Shown: positions 24,320-34,067, numbered from the stretch's first letter. The stretch: 64,000 nucleotides of DNA from Priestia iocasae (GCF_016909075.1 NZ_JAFBFC010000006.1:62001-126000), one strand, 5' to 3'. The notes: generated by a model not told the origin, from the sequence alone. Numbers and translations are program-made.

Positions 24320-25660
24320 TTGAAAGTGGATTTGTTTCAAATAATTGATAAAATTAATGGCTTTTTATGGGGGCCATTTATGCTTGCTTTTTTACTAGGA
24401 GCAGGGATTTTATATACGTTTCGCTTGCGATTCATCCAAATTACGATGGTAAAACAAGCGTTTTATCACACATTTGGTGGATTGTTTAACAAGAAAGAAA
24501 AGGAAGAAGGCGGAGGGATTACCTCTTTTCAGGCACTTGCTACGTCGATTGCCGCTCAAGTCGGAACGGGTAATTTAGCTGGTGTAGCAACCGCGATTGC
24601 AGCAGGTGGACCAGGTGCGATTTTTTGGATGTGGATTAGCTCGTTTTTAGGAATGGCCACCATTTTTGCCGAAGCGGTTCTTGCTCAAAAGTACAAGGAA
24701 GAAAAAGATGGCCAAGTCGTAGGTGGACCTGCTTATTACATTCAAAAAGGAGTCGGAAGCAAGGCGTTAGCCGTATTCTTTGCGGTTTCCATTATCATTG
24801 CACTCGGGTTTGTCGGAAACATGGTGCAATCGAACTCCATTGCTGCGGCGTTTGATACATTTAATGTACCGAGAGTGGTCATTGGAATCATTGTTGCTAT
24901 TTTAATTGGATTTATCATTTTCGGTGGAATTCAACGTATCGCAAAAATTGCTTCAACAGTTGTGCCGTTTATGGCGCTGTTTTATATCGGTGGAAGCTTA
25001 ATCATTGTCTTTGCTAACTTTACCGATGTTCTGGCAGCATTTGAGCTGATTTTCTATGCAGCGTTCAATCCAGAAGCAGCCACAGGTGGTGTTATCGGAG
25101 CAACGATTAAAGAAGCCATTCGTTACGGTGTTTCGCGCGGTTTGTTCTCAAACGAAGCAGGAATGGGGTCAACGCCTCATGCTCACGCAGTCGCGAAAGT
25201 GAAGCATCCTGCTCAACAAGGATTAGTCGCGATCATGGCGGTTATTATTGATACAGTCATCATTTGTACGCTTACTGCACTTGTGATTATCATAACAAAG
25301 TCCTATGAATCAGGAATGACAGGCATTCAGTTAACGCAAGAAAGCTTTACACGTGGACTAGGTGACTTTGGATACCCATTCATTGCGATTTGCTTATTCT
25401 TCTTTGCATTTACCACCATTTTAGGCTGGTACTATTTTGGTGAGACGAACGTCAAATATTTATTTGGTCAAAAAGGAATTAACGCGTATCGCGCGCTTGT
25501 TCTTGTTTTCATTGTAGTTGGAACAACGATTAATGTTCCGTTAGTATGGGAGCTTGCGGATACCTTTAACGCGTTAATGGTCTTTCCAAATATTTTAGCG
25601 CTCTTTATTTTAAGTCCAGTTGTTGTGAGGATTTATAAGGATTTTAAAACGAAAGGATAA
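24320..25660 (+). CDS. Sodium:alanine/glycine symporter (AGCS family)
   Basis: 446 residues, about ten membrane helices, LeuT-fold. TTG start with GAGGTGAG upstream. Diagnostic segments: ATSIAAQVGTGNLAGVATAIAAGGPGA (substrate/Na+ region, N-terminal third), GGPAYYI, and SRGLFSNEAGMGSTPHAHA, the AGCS signature. Imports alanine, glycine or glutamine with Na+. The subtype (AlsT, GlnT) cannot be decided. Confidence 0.92.
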   Translation: MKVDLFQIIDKINGFLWGPFMLAFLLGAGILYTFRLRFIQITMVKQAFYHTFGGLFNKKEKEEGGGITSFQALATSIAAQVGTGNLAGVATAIAAGGPGAIFWMWISSFLGMATIFAEAVLAQKYKEEKDGQVVGGPAYYIQKGVGSKALAVFFAVSIIIALGFVGNMVQSNSIAAAFDTFNVPRVVIGIIVAILIGFIIFGGIQRIAKIASTVVPFMALFYIGGSLIIVFANFTDVLAAFELIFYAAFNPEAATGGVIGATIKEAIRYGVSRGLFSNEAGMGSTPHAHAVAKVKHPAQQGLVAIMAVIIDTVIICTLTALVIIITKSYESGMTGIQLTQESFTRGLGDFGYPFIAICLFFFAFTTILGWYYFGETNVKYLFGQKGINAYRALVLVFIVVGTTINVPLVWELADTFNALMVFPNILALFILSPVVVRIYKDFKTKG

Positions 25661-25709
25661 AAAGTAGGGATTTATGCCCTGCTTTTTTTCTTTTTTAGAG
25701 CGTAAAAGT

Positions 25710-25734
25710 GTTTATAAATAGACAGACAGGGTAT
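25710..25734 (+). promoter_or_regulatory. Sigma-B promoter of yfkM
   Basis: GTTTAT, 13-bp spacer, GGGTAT: 11 of 12 consensus bases, about 50 bp before the yfkM start. yfkM is a known sigma-B gene in B. subtilis. Confidence 0.75.
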
Positions 25735-25784
25735 TTTATTTATGGGACAAAGGTACAAGAAATCGAGTAAGGAGTGACGTGAGA

Positions 25785-26303
25785 ATGAGTAAGAAAGTTG
25801 CAGTATTAATAACGGATATGTTTGAAGACTCAGAGTACACAGAACCAGCGAAAGCATTGAAAGAAGCTGGACATGAGCTTACAGCGATTGATTGTGATAA
25901 AGGGAAAACCGTAAAAGGAAAGCAAGGAGAAGCGACGGTGACTATTGACATGGGAATTGATGAGGTAGATCCTTCACAATTCGATGCATTGTTTTTACCA
26001 GGAGGATTTTCACCGGATATTTTACGTGCAGACGATCGTTTTGTTCGTTTTACAAAGGCATTTATGGACGATAAAAAGCCGGTGATGGCAATTTGTCACG
26101 GTCCACAGCTATTAATTACAGCGGAAACGCTAAAAGGTCGTGATGTGACAGGCTACAAGTCGATTGCGGTTGATTTGAAAAATGCAGGCGCAAACTTTCA
26201 TGATAAAGAAGTAGTAGTGTGCGGTAATCAATTAGTCACAAGCCGTACACCAGATGATCTTCCAGCATTTATACGAGAATCAGCGAATTTGTTGAAATCG
26301 TAA
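25785..26303 (+). CDS. yfkM: DJ-1/PfpI family general stress protein YfkM
   Basis: 172 residues from ATG at 25785 (AAGGAGTGACG upstream). Class-I glutamine-amidotransferase-like fold with the nucleophile elbow MAICHGPQLL (Cys104) and the conserved acid in MFEDSEYTEP (about 12-21). Members act as deglycase/chaperone or glyoxalase-like enzymes; the activity of this one is undetermined. A near-perfect sigma-B promoter precedes it, supporting identity with B. subtilis general stress protein 18. Confidence 0.93.
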   Translation: MSKKVAVLITDMFEDSEYTEPAKALKEAGHELTAIDCDKGKTVKGKQGEATVTIDMGIDEVDPSQFDALFLPGGFSPDILRADDRFVRFTKAFMDDKKPVMAICHGPQLLITAETLKGRDVTGYKSIAVDLKNAGANFHDKEVVVCGNQLVTSRTPDDLPAFIRESANLLKS

Positions 26304-26428
26304 GCGATAAATGTTACAAAGGAAGGGGGCCTCTAACATGAAGAGGTCCTTCTTTTTGTTGTCCATGAAAGAAACATTCTATTTTCGGACAACCTATAAA
26401 CAATACAAATACATAAAGGGGAGTTTTT

Positions 26429-27931
26429 ATGAAGCAAATTACAAGCGTGTTTTGGGTTACGCTCACAATTGTCGCCATACTGGTTGCATTTGGAGCAGCG
26501 CTACCAAAACAATTAGAAGCTTATACGGCTGCTTTGCAAGCAGGACTTATTGATCGTTTTGGTTGGTATTATCTTATTATTGTGACGGTGTTTGTTATTT
26601 TTTGTTTGTACCTTATCTTTTCAAAATTTGGCGATGTAAGGTTAGGGAAGCCAGATGAAAAACCGGAATATAAGACCTTAACATGGTTTTCCATGCTGTT
26701 TAGTGCAGGGATGGGGATTGGACTTGTGTTCTGGGGTGTAGCCGAGCCGATTAACCATTATTTAATTGGGGCACCGACAGCAGAGGAAGGGACAGCTGCA
26801 GCCATTCGTGAATCCATGCGTTTTACGTTTTTCCACTGGGGTATTCATGCGTGGTCCATTTATGCATTAGTTGCTCTTTGCTTAGCTTACTTTAAATTTC
26901 GAAAAGGTGCGCCTGGATTAGTAAGTGCTACGCTTACACCTATTTTCGGAGATAGAATGAAAGGTGGACTAGGCAAAGCAATTGATGTCATTGCCGTATT
27001 TGCGACCATTGTAGGGGTTGCGACGACACTTGGATTTGGAGCGGCACAAATCAATGGTGGACTTTCATTTTTATATGACATTCCATCAAGCTTTACCGTT
27101 CAGTTTATTATTATTGCCGTGGTGACCGTGCTCTTTATGATTTCAGCTTCAACAGGGTTAGATAAAGGGATTAAGATTTTAAGTAATACAAACATGGCAA
27201 TTACAGCTCTTCTCTTTTTATTTGTATTGTTCCTCGGTCCAACGCAATACATTTTAAATACATTTACAAATACAATTGGTGCTTACTTGCAATACTTACC
27301 TCAGATGAGCTTTCGAATTGCACCAAATTCACCAGAAGCAAGAGAATGGATTAACGGTTGGACTATTTTCTATTGGGCTTGGTGGATTGCGTGGTCACCG
27401 TTTGTTGGAATCTTTATTGCGCGTGTATCACGTGGACGCACGATTCGTGAGTTTTTAGTAGGTGTGTTACTGCTACCTTGTTTAGTCGGATTTTTATGGT
27501 TTTCAGCGTTCGGTGCAACAGGTATTAACTTGGAACAAAACGGCGTGACCAACTTAGCGGACCTAGCAACAGAGGAGATGCTATTTGGGACGTTCGCTCA
27601 ACTTCCGCTTGGCACGATGTTATCCATTGTCGGAATGCTATTAATCGCTACATTCTTCATTACATCAGCAGATTCTGCGACATTTGTATTAGGAATGCAA
27701 ACGACAAACGGTTCATTAAACCCATCATCAGGTGTGAAATTAACATGGGGAATTGCGCAGTCATCCATTGCAGCCATTCTTTTATATACAGGTGGTCTAC
27801 AAGCTCTGCAAAATGCCTTAATTTCAGCAGCGTTTCCATTTTCTATTATTATGGTCTTAATGATGTACTCTCTCTATAAAGCGTTAAATGAAGAAGGAAT
27901 TGAAAGAGTGAAAAAGAAGCGCGTGTCATAA
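26429..27931 (+). CDS. opuD: Glycine betaine/choline transporter, BCCT family (OpuD-like)
   Basis: 500 residues, twelve membrane helices. Signature segments: [17 protein letters not shown] (helix 3, glycine-rich stretch), [31 protein letters not shown] (aromatic substrate box, about 311-328) and [10 protein letters not shown]. Sodium-coupled uptake of compatible solutes under osmotic stress. Start behind AAAGGGGAG. The exact ligand and the OpuD name are family-level inference. Confidence 0.9.
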   Translation: MKQITSVFWVTLTIVAILVAFGAALPKQLEAYTAALQAGLIDRFGWYYLIIVTVFVIFCLYLIFSKFGDVRLGKPDEKPEYKTLTWFSMLFSAGMGIGLVFWGVAEPINHYLIGAPTAEEGTAAAIRESMRFTFFHWGIHAWSIYALVALCLAYFKFRKGAPGLVSATLTPIFGDRMKGGLGKAIDVIAVFATIVGVATTLGFGAAQINGGLSFLYDIPSSFTVQFIIIAVVTVLFMISASTGLDKGIKILSNTNMAITALLFLFVLFLGPTQYILNTFTNTIGAYLQYLPQMSFRIAPNSPEAREWINGWTIFYWAWWIAWSPFVGIFIARVSRGRTIREFLVGVLLLPCLVGFLWFSAFGATGINLEQNGVTNLADLATEEMLFGTFAQLPLGTMLSIVGMLLIATFFITSADSATFVLGMQTTNGSLNPSSGVKLTWGIAQSSIAAILLYTGGLQALQNALISAAFPFSIIMVLMMYSLYKALNEEGIERVKKKRVS

Positions 27932-27952
27932 AACGTGAACAGATTTACGATA

Positions 27953-27998
27953 TAAAAAGCTCAGAGCCCTATCCGAATGGGCTTTGAGCTTTTCTTTT
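27953..27998 (+). terminator. Terminator after opuD-like gene
   Basis: AAAAAGCTCAGAGCCC / GGGCTTTGAGCTTTT stem with one wobble pair, then T-rich. Confidence 0.88.
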
Positions 27999-28049
27999 TA
28001 TCGTACATCATCGGCTTCGTCAATTTTTTACATAATTATACAAGTTATA

Positions 28050-28065
28050 TTGACAACGTTTTCAA
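28050..28065 (+). promoter_or_regulatory. Candidate cre (CcpA) site before DASS transporter
   Basis: TTGACAACGTTTTCAA fits the cre consensus with one mismatch, 46 bp before the start codon. It would suit repression of dicarboxylate uptake by good carbon sources. Confidence 0.45.
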
Positions 28066-28111
28066 TTTTCAGATAACATATGAGTAGACAAATTCACAAG
28101 GGGGGAAATGT

Positions 28112-29740
28112 ATGGGAGAGGTTACTCAGTCGTTATGGGGGAAGATGTGGGGGATGCATCATCAAGCAAAGAAGACGTTATTACTGTCAAGCGATGCACC
28201 GACGTCATCAGTAGGTTCGGCTAAAGGGGAGCTGAATTCTATAAAAAGAGAGAAAAAGCCAAACTATACGCCGAGGCAAAAGGTGGGCTTGTTTTTAGGT
28301 CCTGGGTTATTTTTATTCATTTTGTTGGGTTTAAGTCCAGAAGGTATGTCAAAAGAAGCGTTAGCGGTCTTAGCGAGTACGGCTTGGATTGCGACATGGT
28401 GGATCACAGAAGCAGTTCCGATTCCGGTGGCTTCGTTATTACCAATCGTGTTATTTCCGTTAACAGGGGCGGTTGAAACAGCGGGGACGATTACAAGTGC
28501 GTATGCGGATACGAACATTTTTCTCTTTATGGGTGGATTTATGATTGCCCTTGCGATGGAAAAGTGGAATTTGCATAAACGAATTGCGATGAACATCTTG
28601 CTTGTGATGGGAACAAGTACAGAGCGATTGATTTTAGGATTTATGGTATCAACTGGATTTTTGTCCATGTGGATTTCAAATACAGCGACCGCGATGATGA
28701 TGATGCCAATTGCGCTCGCCGTCATTTATCAAGTACAAGATTCAATGAGTGATGCGAAAGAACAGACGACGAACTTTAGTAAAGCGATTATGCTTGGAAT
28801 TGCCTACGGCGCTTCCATTGGTGGATTAGGGACACTCATTGGAACACCACCGAATACGATTTTCGCGTCTGTCGTGAAACAGATGTATGGAATTGAAATT
28901 TCATTTGCCAAGTGGATGATGTTTGGGGTTCCACTCGCCGTTATTTTATTAGGAGCTACGTGGCTTTATTTAGTAAAGGTGGCATTCCCGACAAAGATTA
29001 AAGAGCTACCAGGTGGAAAGCAAGTCATTGAAAAAGAAAAGAAAGCATTAGGCGCACCAGGCTTTGAAGAACGTCTTATTTTCGTCGTTTTTGTCTTTAC
29101 AGCGTTCTGTTGGATTACGCGTACCTTTATCTTAACGACGTACATTCCAAACTTAGATGATACGATGGTTGCGATTTTTGCTGGGATTCTTCTTTTCTTA
29201 CTACCGGCGAAAAACAATGGAGAGACGCGTATTTTAGCTTGGGAGGATGCGAAAAAGCTTCCATGGGGCATTTTGCTTTTATTCGGTGGAGGATTAGCGA
29301 TTGCGGCTGGATTTAAAGAAACAGGATTAGCAACATGGATTGGTGAGCAGCTGACGATTTTACAAGGCGTGCAATTTATCATTGTAGTCGCAATGGTAAC
29401 AGCCCTCGTTATTTTCTTAACCGAGCTAACATCAAATACGGCAACGGCGACGATGATGTTCCCAATCATGGCATCATTAGCACTAGCCCTTAACGTTCAT
29501 CCTTACAGCTTAATGATCGCAAGTGGCGTCGCAGCGTCTTGTGCGTTTATGATGCCAGTGGCGACACCACCAAATGCGATTGTGTTTGGTTCAGGACTTA
29601 TTAAAATTGGCGATATGGTCAAAGCAGGTTTTTGGATTAATATATTCTGTATTCTCTTTATCACTCTGATGATTTTTTTCGTACTGCCTGCGGTGTGGGG
29701 AATCGATTTAACGACATTTCCAGAAGCATTACGAGGGTAA
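28112..29740 (+). CDS. Sodium:dicarboxylate symporter, DASS/SLC13 family
   Basis: 542 residues, about twelve membrane segments after a 60-residue cytoplasmic N-terminus. Both SLC13 hairpin motifs are present: WISNTATAMMMMPIA (first S-N-T) and ELTSNTATATMMFPI (second S-N-T), which bind substrate carboxylates and Na+. GLGTLIGTPPNTIFA and ATPPNAIVFGSG are also typical. Imports C4-dicarboxylates (succinate, malate, fumarate). Start behind AAGGGGGGAA. A class I fumarase is in the same window but 20 kb away. Confidence 0.93.
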   Translation: MGEVTQSLWGKMWGMHHQAKKTLLLSSDAPTSSVGSAKGELNSIKREKKPNYTPRQKVGLFLGPGLFLFILLGLSPEGMSKEALAVLASTAWIATWWITEAVPIPVASLLPIVLFPLTGAVETAGTITSAYADTNIFLFMGGFMIALAMEKWNLHKRIAMNILLVMGTSTERLILGFMVSTGFLSMWISNTATAMMMMPIALAVIYQVQDSMSDAKEQTTNFSKAIMLGIAYGASIGGLGTLIGTPPNTIFASVVKQMYGIEISFAKWMMFGVPLAVILLGATWLYLVKVAFPTKIKELPGGKQVIEKEKKALGAPGFEERLIFVVFVFTAFCWITRTFILTTYIPNLDDTMVAIFAGILLFLLPAKNNGETRILAWEDAKKLPWGILLLFGGGLAIAAGFKETGLATWIGEQLTILQGVQFIIVVAMVTALVIFLTELTSNTATATMMFPIMASLALALNVHPYSLMIASGVAASCAFMMPVATPPNAIVFGSGLIKIGDMVKAGFWINIFCILFITLMIFFVLPAVWGIDLTTFPEALRG

Positions 29741-30102
29741 AATTTCTATAAAGTTGTAAGAGGACCATATATTAGGACGTTTTGAAGAGGCGCTAGCCTT
29801 TTTAAGGCGTCTTTTTTGATGACTTATATAACATACATATTACAGTTCGATTACGGGAGCATTTGTTTGCATTTTTGACATTCTCGCTAGCCTTACAGCC
29901 TCAAGGTCTGAGTGTGCTAGAAAAATATTGAAACTAAATTTAGCTAAATTATAGCGAATATTGGTAGCGATAAAAGGTTGATAGACTGCCAGTTTTCATG
30001 ACACAATGAATATGCGTTACAAAACAGCGCAGCAATCACAGAGTTGCTTTGCTAACGATAGTAAGACTTACAATTAAACATTTCTGAGGAGGAATTTATC
30101 AT
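29741..30102 (+). other. 362-bp leader/intergenic region before secreted-protein pair
   Basis: Holds a possible promoter (TTGAAA at 29928, 16-bp spacer, TATAGC at 29950) and two hairpins: CTAGC/GCTAG around 29886-29920 and AGCAA/TTGCT around 30031-30052. About 140 nt of untranslated leader would result. It does not match the ydaO (c-di-AMP) class or any other riboswitch I know. No gene is visible. Confidence 0.4.
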
Positions 30103-30491
30103 ATGAAAAAGAAATTCCGCGTTGCAGCCATTGCAGGTGCTGTGTCATTAGGATTGTTAACAGCAGGACAAGCAAGTGCAGCAACTCCAAATTGTCATGT
30201 AGGTCAAGCACCACAACAAGGGCAGCAAGAACAAGTACAGCAAGTACAACAATTTGATTTACAACAATTAATTAATCAATTATCTCAAACTGCCCCAACG
30301 AAGTAAGAACATTTAACGTTTCGTTTTTTATAGATTACTAGTCATAACTAAAAAATGACCATTGGTCACAAAATCCAAGGAGGAATTTACTTTATGAATA
30401 AGAAAATTCGTGTAGCAGCAATCGCAGGTGCCGTATCAGTTGGATTATTAACAGCAGGACAAGCAAGTGCAGCAACGCCAAACTGCAATGT
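30088..30491 (+). repeat. Diverged direct duplication of ribosome site plus signal peptide
   Basis: About 113 bp starting at 30088 recurs at 30379-30491 (offset 291): GGAGGAATTTA, then a signal-peptide coding region with mostly synonymous differences and the same GCAAGTGCAGCAAC / CCAAA-TG junction. Sequence after the ATPNC codons is unrelated. Confidence 0.8.
30103..30306 (+). CDS. Small secreted Gln-rich peptide, twin of the CAP protein's signal region
   Basis: 67 residues: a signal peptide (AIAGAVSLGLLTAGQASA, Ala-x-Ala cleavage) and a 40-residue mature part beginning ATPNC, then Gln-rich (about 16 Gln) and ending LINQLSQTAPTK. The first 35 residues are nearly identical to those of the next gene, including the ribosome site. 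One cysteine. Either a truncated paralogue of the CAP protein or an independent exported peptide. Function unknown. Confidence 0.75.
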   Translation: MKKKFRVAAIAGAVSLGLLTAGQASAATPNCHVGQAPQQGQQEQVQQVQQFDLQQLINQLSQTAPTK

Positions 30492-31119
30492 ACCAAAAAA
30501 CATCACGGTTAAAGATGCACAAGCAGCACAAAACATTAACGTCGATGAGTTAATGAAGAAGTTCAACATTCAAGTCCAAACGCAAGCACCACAAAAAGCA
30601 CAAGCTGCAGCTCCAGCACCAGCACCAGAAAAGCAAGCTGAAGCACAGCCACAAGAGCAAGCACAAGCTCCACAGCAAGCTGAAGCTCAACCAGCACAAG
30701 AATCAGAAAAAACAGAGCAAAAAGCTGAAGCTGGCGATGTAAGTGAGTACGAACAACAAGTTGTACAATTAGTGAACCAAGAGCGTGAAAAACAAGGCTT
30801 AAAGCCATTACAATTAGATAAAGAGTTAAGCGACGTTGCACGTGAGAAATCAAAAGACATGAAAGAAAAAGGCTATTTTGATCACAACTCACCAACGTAT
30901 GGTTCTCCATTTGATATGATGAAGCAATTTGGTATTGAATATACAGCTGCAGGTGAAAATATCGCAAAAGGTCAAAAAACACCTGAAGAAGTAATGGACG
31001 GCTGGATGAACAGTGACGGTCACCGTAAAAACATTATGAATCCAAACTTTACACACATCGGTGTTGGATATGTAGACGGTGAAATGCCACACTGGACTCA
31101 AATGTTCATCACGAAGTAA
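30394..31119 (+). CDS. Secreted CAP/SCP-domain protein (YkwD-like)
   Basis: 241 residues from ATG at 30394 (GGAGGAATTTA upstream). Signal peptide 1-27 (ASA cleavage), mature N-terminus ATPNC, a low-complexity Ala/Gln/Pro/Glu linker (about 65-120), then a CAP domain (123-241) with VNQEREKQGLKPL, YFDHNSPTYGSPFDMM, GENIAKG, SDGHRKNIMNPNFTHIGVG. Bacterial CAP proteins sit in the cell wall or medium; enzymatic role is undefined and the CAP cavity His residues are present. Co-oriented with its 67-residue twin 88 bp upstream. Confidence 0.9.
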   Translation: MNKKIRVAAIAGAVSVGLLTAGQASAATPNCNVPKNITVKDAQAAQNINVDELMKKFNIQVQTQAPQKAQAAAPAPAPEKQAEAQPQEQAQAPQQAEAQPAQESEKTEQKAEAGDVSEYEQQVVQLVNQEREKQGLKPLQLDKELSDVAREKSKDMKEKGYFDHNSPTYGSPFDMMKQFGIEYTAAGENIAKGQKTPEEVMDGWMNSDGHRKNIMNPNFTHIGVGYVDGEMPHWTQMFITK

Positions 31120-31133
31120 TTGCGATGAAATGA

Positions 31134-31165
31134 TGAGCTCACTCCTTTTGGGGTGAGCTTTTTTG
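31134..31165 (+). terminator. Terminator after CAP gene
   Basis: GCTCACTCC / GGGGTGAGC with TTTT loop, followed by TTTTTT. Confidence 0.88.
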
Positions 31166-31229
31166 CATGTTTTCGCTTTGAAATTTAGGGTATAGTAAAC
31201 GTAAGAAACGTGATAAGAGGTGTGGAATA

Positions 31230-31346
31230 ATGGGAAAACTGATTCGTCGCATTTTAGTTGCTGTTTTTCCGATTTTAATGAAAGAAGGCTACAATTATTA
31301 TAAAAATCGAAAAAGAAACCCGAATGGTTCTAAATCATACAAATAA
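31230..31346 (+). CDS. 38-residue basic amphipathic peptide, unknown
   Basis: Begins MGKLIRRILVAVFPILMKEG, then a basic, Asn-rich tail. The ATG is preceded by AAGAGGTGTGG at correct spacing, a TATAGT -10-like box lies 36 bp upstream, and a perfect terminator follows directly, so this is a complete transcription unit. The N-terminal half could be a membrane-associated helix. Similar tiny proteins occur in Bacillus, but I do not recognise the family. Confidence 0.6.
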   Translation: MGKLIRRILVAVFPILMKEGYNYYKNRKRNPNGSKSYK

Positions 31347-31384
31347 AAATAGCCCTGCACATTGAATGTGCGGGGCTATTTTTA
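31346..31384. terminator. Bidirectional terminator
   Basis: AAAATAGCCC-GCACATT / AATGTGCGGGGCTATTTT stem; separates the 38-residue gene from the converging gene at 31382. Confidence 0.88.
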
Positions 31385-32260
31385 CCGATCAATCTTCCCG
31401 TTTTCCATGTATTCAAAGAGAAACGATTGGCCATTTCGATAGAAGCGGGGGTCGTAGATGCCGTACGTTTGGTCATCTTCTACGACCACGACAAACGGTG
31501 CCCACTCGTAAAGGGTTTTGGCACGTGGATTTTTAGAAAATAACTGATCAAGGTTGGCGTCATCGCTTGATGTTAGCACTTCTTTAATCCGCCCTTCTGT
31601 AAAAATCGTTTCATCAATAATGCTCACTTGATTTCCTGATTTCGCAATGACGGAAAAGTTCCACGGAACAAAGCTTGCGGATAAAGCGACCTGCTCGTAG
31701 CTTTGGTCATATTTGTGATAAAGCATGTAGCCTTGTGCCGACTGCAAAAAGATATGCAGCGCAATGAGGGCCCACCCAACTCGGTATATTTTGACGCGCT
31801 GCTCTTTTTTCTTTCGTGAAAGAAGAAACACCATGATAAAAACAAACCAAATGACAAAATCAATAATCGGAATTGTACCAAATGTTAAGCGTGCCGTTGA
31901 AAAGGGTTCTAAGTAGCCCGTGCCCCATGCATTAAACACATCACTCGTATTATGAATGATCACTGCAATGAGAGCGGTAAAAAAGATGGTTTTACTTTTG
32001 AATGCAAAAAGAAGCCAGCTTATGAGATAAAAGAGAAGCGCCCAAATAGGGGTGAGAAAAATCGAGTGTGTAATGCCTCGATGCCACATTTGATAGCGAC
32101 CATCTGTATCCCATAGCTGTGAAATGACATCAATATCAGGAATTTGGCTAGCGCCAATGGTTGTAAAAAGAAGAACACGCTTCTCTTTTTTTGATAAATG
32201 TTCTTTATTGATGGCACCATAAATGCCTAGCCCAAACAACGTATGCGTAATTGTATCCAC
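31382..32260 (-). CDS. Membrane-bound metal-dependent hydrolase (YdjM/YfhP family)
   Basis: 292 residues from GTG (AGGTTGATGAA upstream). N-terminal MDTITHTLFGLGIYG and ASQIPDIDVIS with WHRGITHSIFLTP carry the His/Asp residues shared by the YdjM-like 'inner membrane-bound hydrolase' family, followed by about four membrane helices (to residue 190) and an extracytoplasmic C-terminal domain of about 100 residues. B. subtilis YfhP is the closest type I recall. Biochemical activity is not established for the family. Confidence 0.8.
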   Translation of the reverse strand: MDTITHTLFGLGIYGAINKEHLSKKEKRVLLFTTIGASQIPDIDVISQLWDTDGRYQMWHRGITHSIFLTPIWALLFYLISWLLFAFKSKTIFFTALIAVIIHNTSDVFNAWGTGYLEPFSTARLTFGTIPIIDFVIWFVFIMVFLLSRKKKEQRVKIYRVGWALIALHIFLQSAQGYMLYHKYDQSYEQVALSASFVPWNFSVIAKSGNQVSIIDETIFTEGRIKEVLTSSDDANLDQLFSKNPRAKTLYEWAPFVVVVEDDQTYGIYDPRFYRNGQSFLFEYMENGKIDR

Positions 32261-32336
32261 TTCATCAACCTGCTTTCAGTTAGAAAATAAGCACCTTTAT
32301 TATAAGCGCATGTGAATGGGCTGTAAAAATATAAGC

Positions 32337-34067
32337 CTATGCTTCAACAGAAATATGTTCAAACGTTTGAACGTTAAATAATCCTTTATCCGTTAACTTT
32401 AAGGCTGGAATAACCGGTAAGCTTAAAAAGGACAGAGTTAATAACGGATTGAACGAATCGGTTATATGAAGGTCGTGTAATGCGTCGTGTACATGCGTCA
32501 ATGTATCGTTGACCTCCTCCATACATGTAGTGGCCATTAAGCCACCAATGGAAAGCTGTAGTGAGTGAAGTACGCGTCCTTCTTTAACGATCACGATGCC
32601 GCCGCCAATTTCATGAATTGTTTGAACCGCAAGCAATAAGTCTTCGTCATTCGTTCCGACCGCCACAATGTTGTGAGAGTCGTGCGCGATAGTGGTTGCA
32701 ATTGCTCCGCTTTTTAATTCAAATCCTTTCACAATCCCTAACCCGATGTTTCCCGTCAAATGATGACGCTCAATAACTGCCATTTTTAATTGATCGTGTT
32801 GAATCGATGGCTGAAAGAAGCCGTTTTGCGTATCTACTTGTTCAATTAGATGATTCGTGACAAGGCTATTTGGGATAATCTCTATGATATTTGCTTTTCC
32901 AGTTGAAATCGGTAGCTGCAATGAGTCTGTTGTTAAAGCAGGTAGCTTAACCGAATTCAATAAAGGAGTCACATCTGATTGACGATCCTTTGTTTCGTAA
33001 ATGAGCTGATGATTTTGTGCCACAAGCGTTCCGTCTTTATACACACTGTCAATCTGAAGCGTGTGAAGGTCGTTCAGTAACACAAAATCAGCGTCATAGC
33101 CTGGTGCAATCGCGCCTTTGCCCTCTAATCCATAGCACTCTGCGGCGTTTAACGACGCCATTTGAATCGCAATGAGCGGGTCAAGTCCTTCTTGAATGGC
33201 TAAGCGAATGTTGTGGTCAATGGACCCTTCTGTTAGTAAGTCGTCTAAATGCTTGTCATCGGTGCAAAATAAGAAGCGGCGCGCGTTTCGTTCTGTGACA
33301 GCGGGTAAAAGCTGCTTTAAATCTTTGGCAACGGAGCCTTCGCGAATGAGGACATACATTCCGCGTTTAACGCGATCAAGCGCTTCTTCGACTTTGATGC
33401 ATTCATGATCGGTTGTGATGCCAGCGGTGCGATAAATGTTTATTCCTGTCGCATCTAAGCCAGCGCCGTGGCCGTCAATGATGCGGCCTTGCTTCTTTGC
33501 CATCATGAGCTTATCAAGCATGTCATCGGCCCCGTCTCGTACAGATGGGAAGTCCATGACCTCTGCTAATCCAAGCACGCGTGGATGTGAGAGGAACGCT
33601 TCTAAATCTTCTGCTCGTAAAATGGCTCCAGCATTCTCAAATGGCGTCGCTGGTACACTTGATGGTAAATTGACGAACACATCAAGAGGAAGATTTTCGG
33701 AATCATCAAGCATAAATTGAATGCCGTCTGCGCCTGCGACATTGGCAATTTCATGAGGATCTGTGATGACGGCTGTGACACCATGAGGCACAACAAGCTT
33801 GGCAAATTCACGTGGTGTAACCATCGAAGATTCAATATGAACGTGGCCATCAATAAAGGTTGGAGAGACGTATTTTCCTTTTGCATCAATTGTTTTGACA
33901 CCTTCATAGTCACCGATGCCAACAATTTGGCCGTTGTGAATGGCAAGGTCGCCTTCCATGATGCTTAATGTAAACACATCGATGATTTTTCCGTTTTTAA
34001 TGACGAGATCAACGGGGATTTGTTTATTTGCAGCTGAAATTTGTTTTTGTAGAAAAGTTTTATTCAT
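32337..34067 (-). CDS. adeC: Adenine deaminase
   Basis: 576 residues from ATG at 34067 (AAAGGAGCG upstream); the longer frame to 34208 runs through the riboswitch. Amidohydrolase superfamily enzyme converting adenine to hypoxanthine and ammonia. Metal site: DGHVHIESSMVTP (His75, His77), DPHEIANV, DGHGAGL and FCTDDKHLDDL. The C-terminal half (about 400-576) has the AdeC-specific ERHHLTGNIGLGIVKGF and IAHDSHNIVAVGTND. It feeds purine salvage via hypoxanthine. The untranslated leader holds a purine riboswitch aptamer and a terminator. Confidence 0.96.
   Translation of the reverse strand: MNKTFLQKQISAANKQIPVDLVIKNGKIIDVFTLSIMEGDLAIHNGQIVGIGDYEGVKTIDAKGKYVSPTFIDGHVHIESSMVTPREFAKLVVPHGVTAVITDPHEIANVAGADGIQFMLDDSENLPLDVFVNLPSSVPATPFENAGAILRAEDLEAFLSHPRVLGLAEVMDFPSVRDGADDMLDKLMMAKKQGRIIDGHGAGLDATGINIYRTAGITTDHECIKVEEALDRVKRGMYVLIREGSVAKDLKQLLPAVTERNARRFLFCTDDKHLDDLLTEGSIDHNIRLAIQEGLDPLIAIQMASLNAAECYGLEGKGAIAPGYDADFVLLNDLHTLQIDSVYKDGTLVAQNHQLIYETKDRQSDVTPLLNSVKLPALTTDSLQLPISTGKANIIEIIPNSLVTNHLIEQVDTQNGFFQPSIQHDQLKMAVIERHHLTGNIGLGIVKGFELKSGAIATTIAHDSHNIVAVGTNDEDLLLAVQTIHEIGGGIVIVKEGRVLHSLQLSIGGLMATTCMEEVNDTLTHVHDALHDLHITDSFNPLLTLSFLSLPVIPALKLTDKGLFNVQTFEHISVEA

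Noticed and set aside
29741-30102. Possible c-di-AMP (ydaO) riboswitch before the secreted CAP pair
   Set aside because: Position before a wall-associated protein fits, but none of the conserved ydaO sequence blocks could be found.
30563-30982. Long minus-strand hydrophobic ORF opposite the CAP gene
   Set aside because: It is the complement of the Ala/Gln/Pro repeat region; leucine-rich by artefact.
33196-33968. Several plus-strand ORFs within adeC
   Set aside because: Antisense shadows of a strongly conserved enzyme, without ribosome sites.
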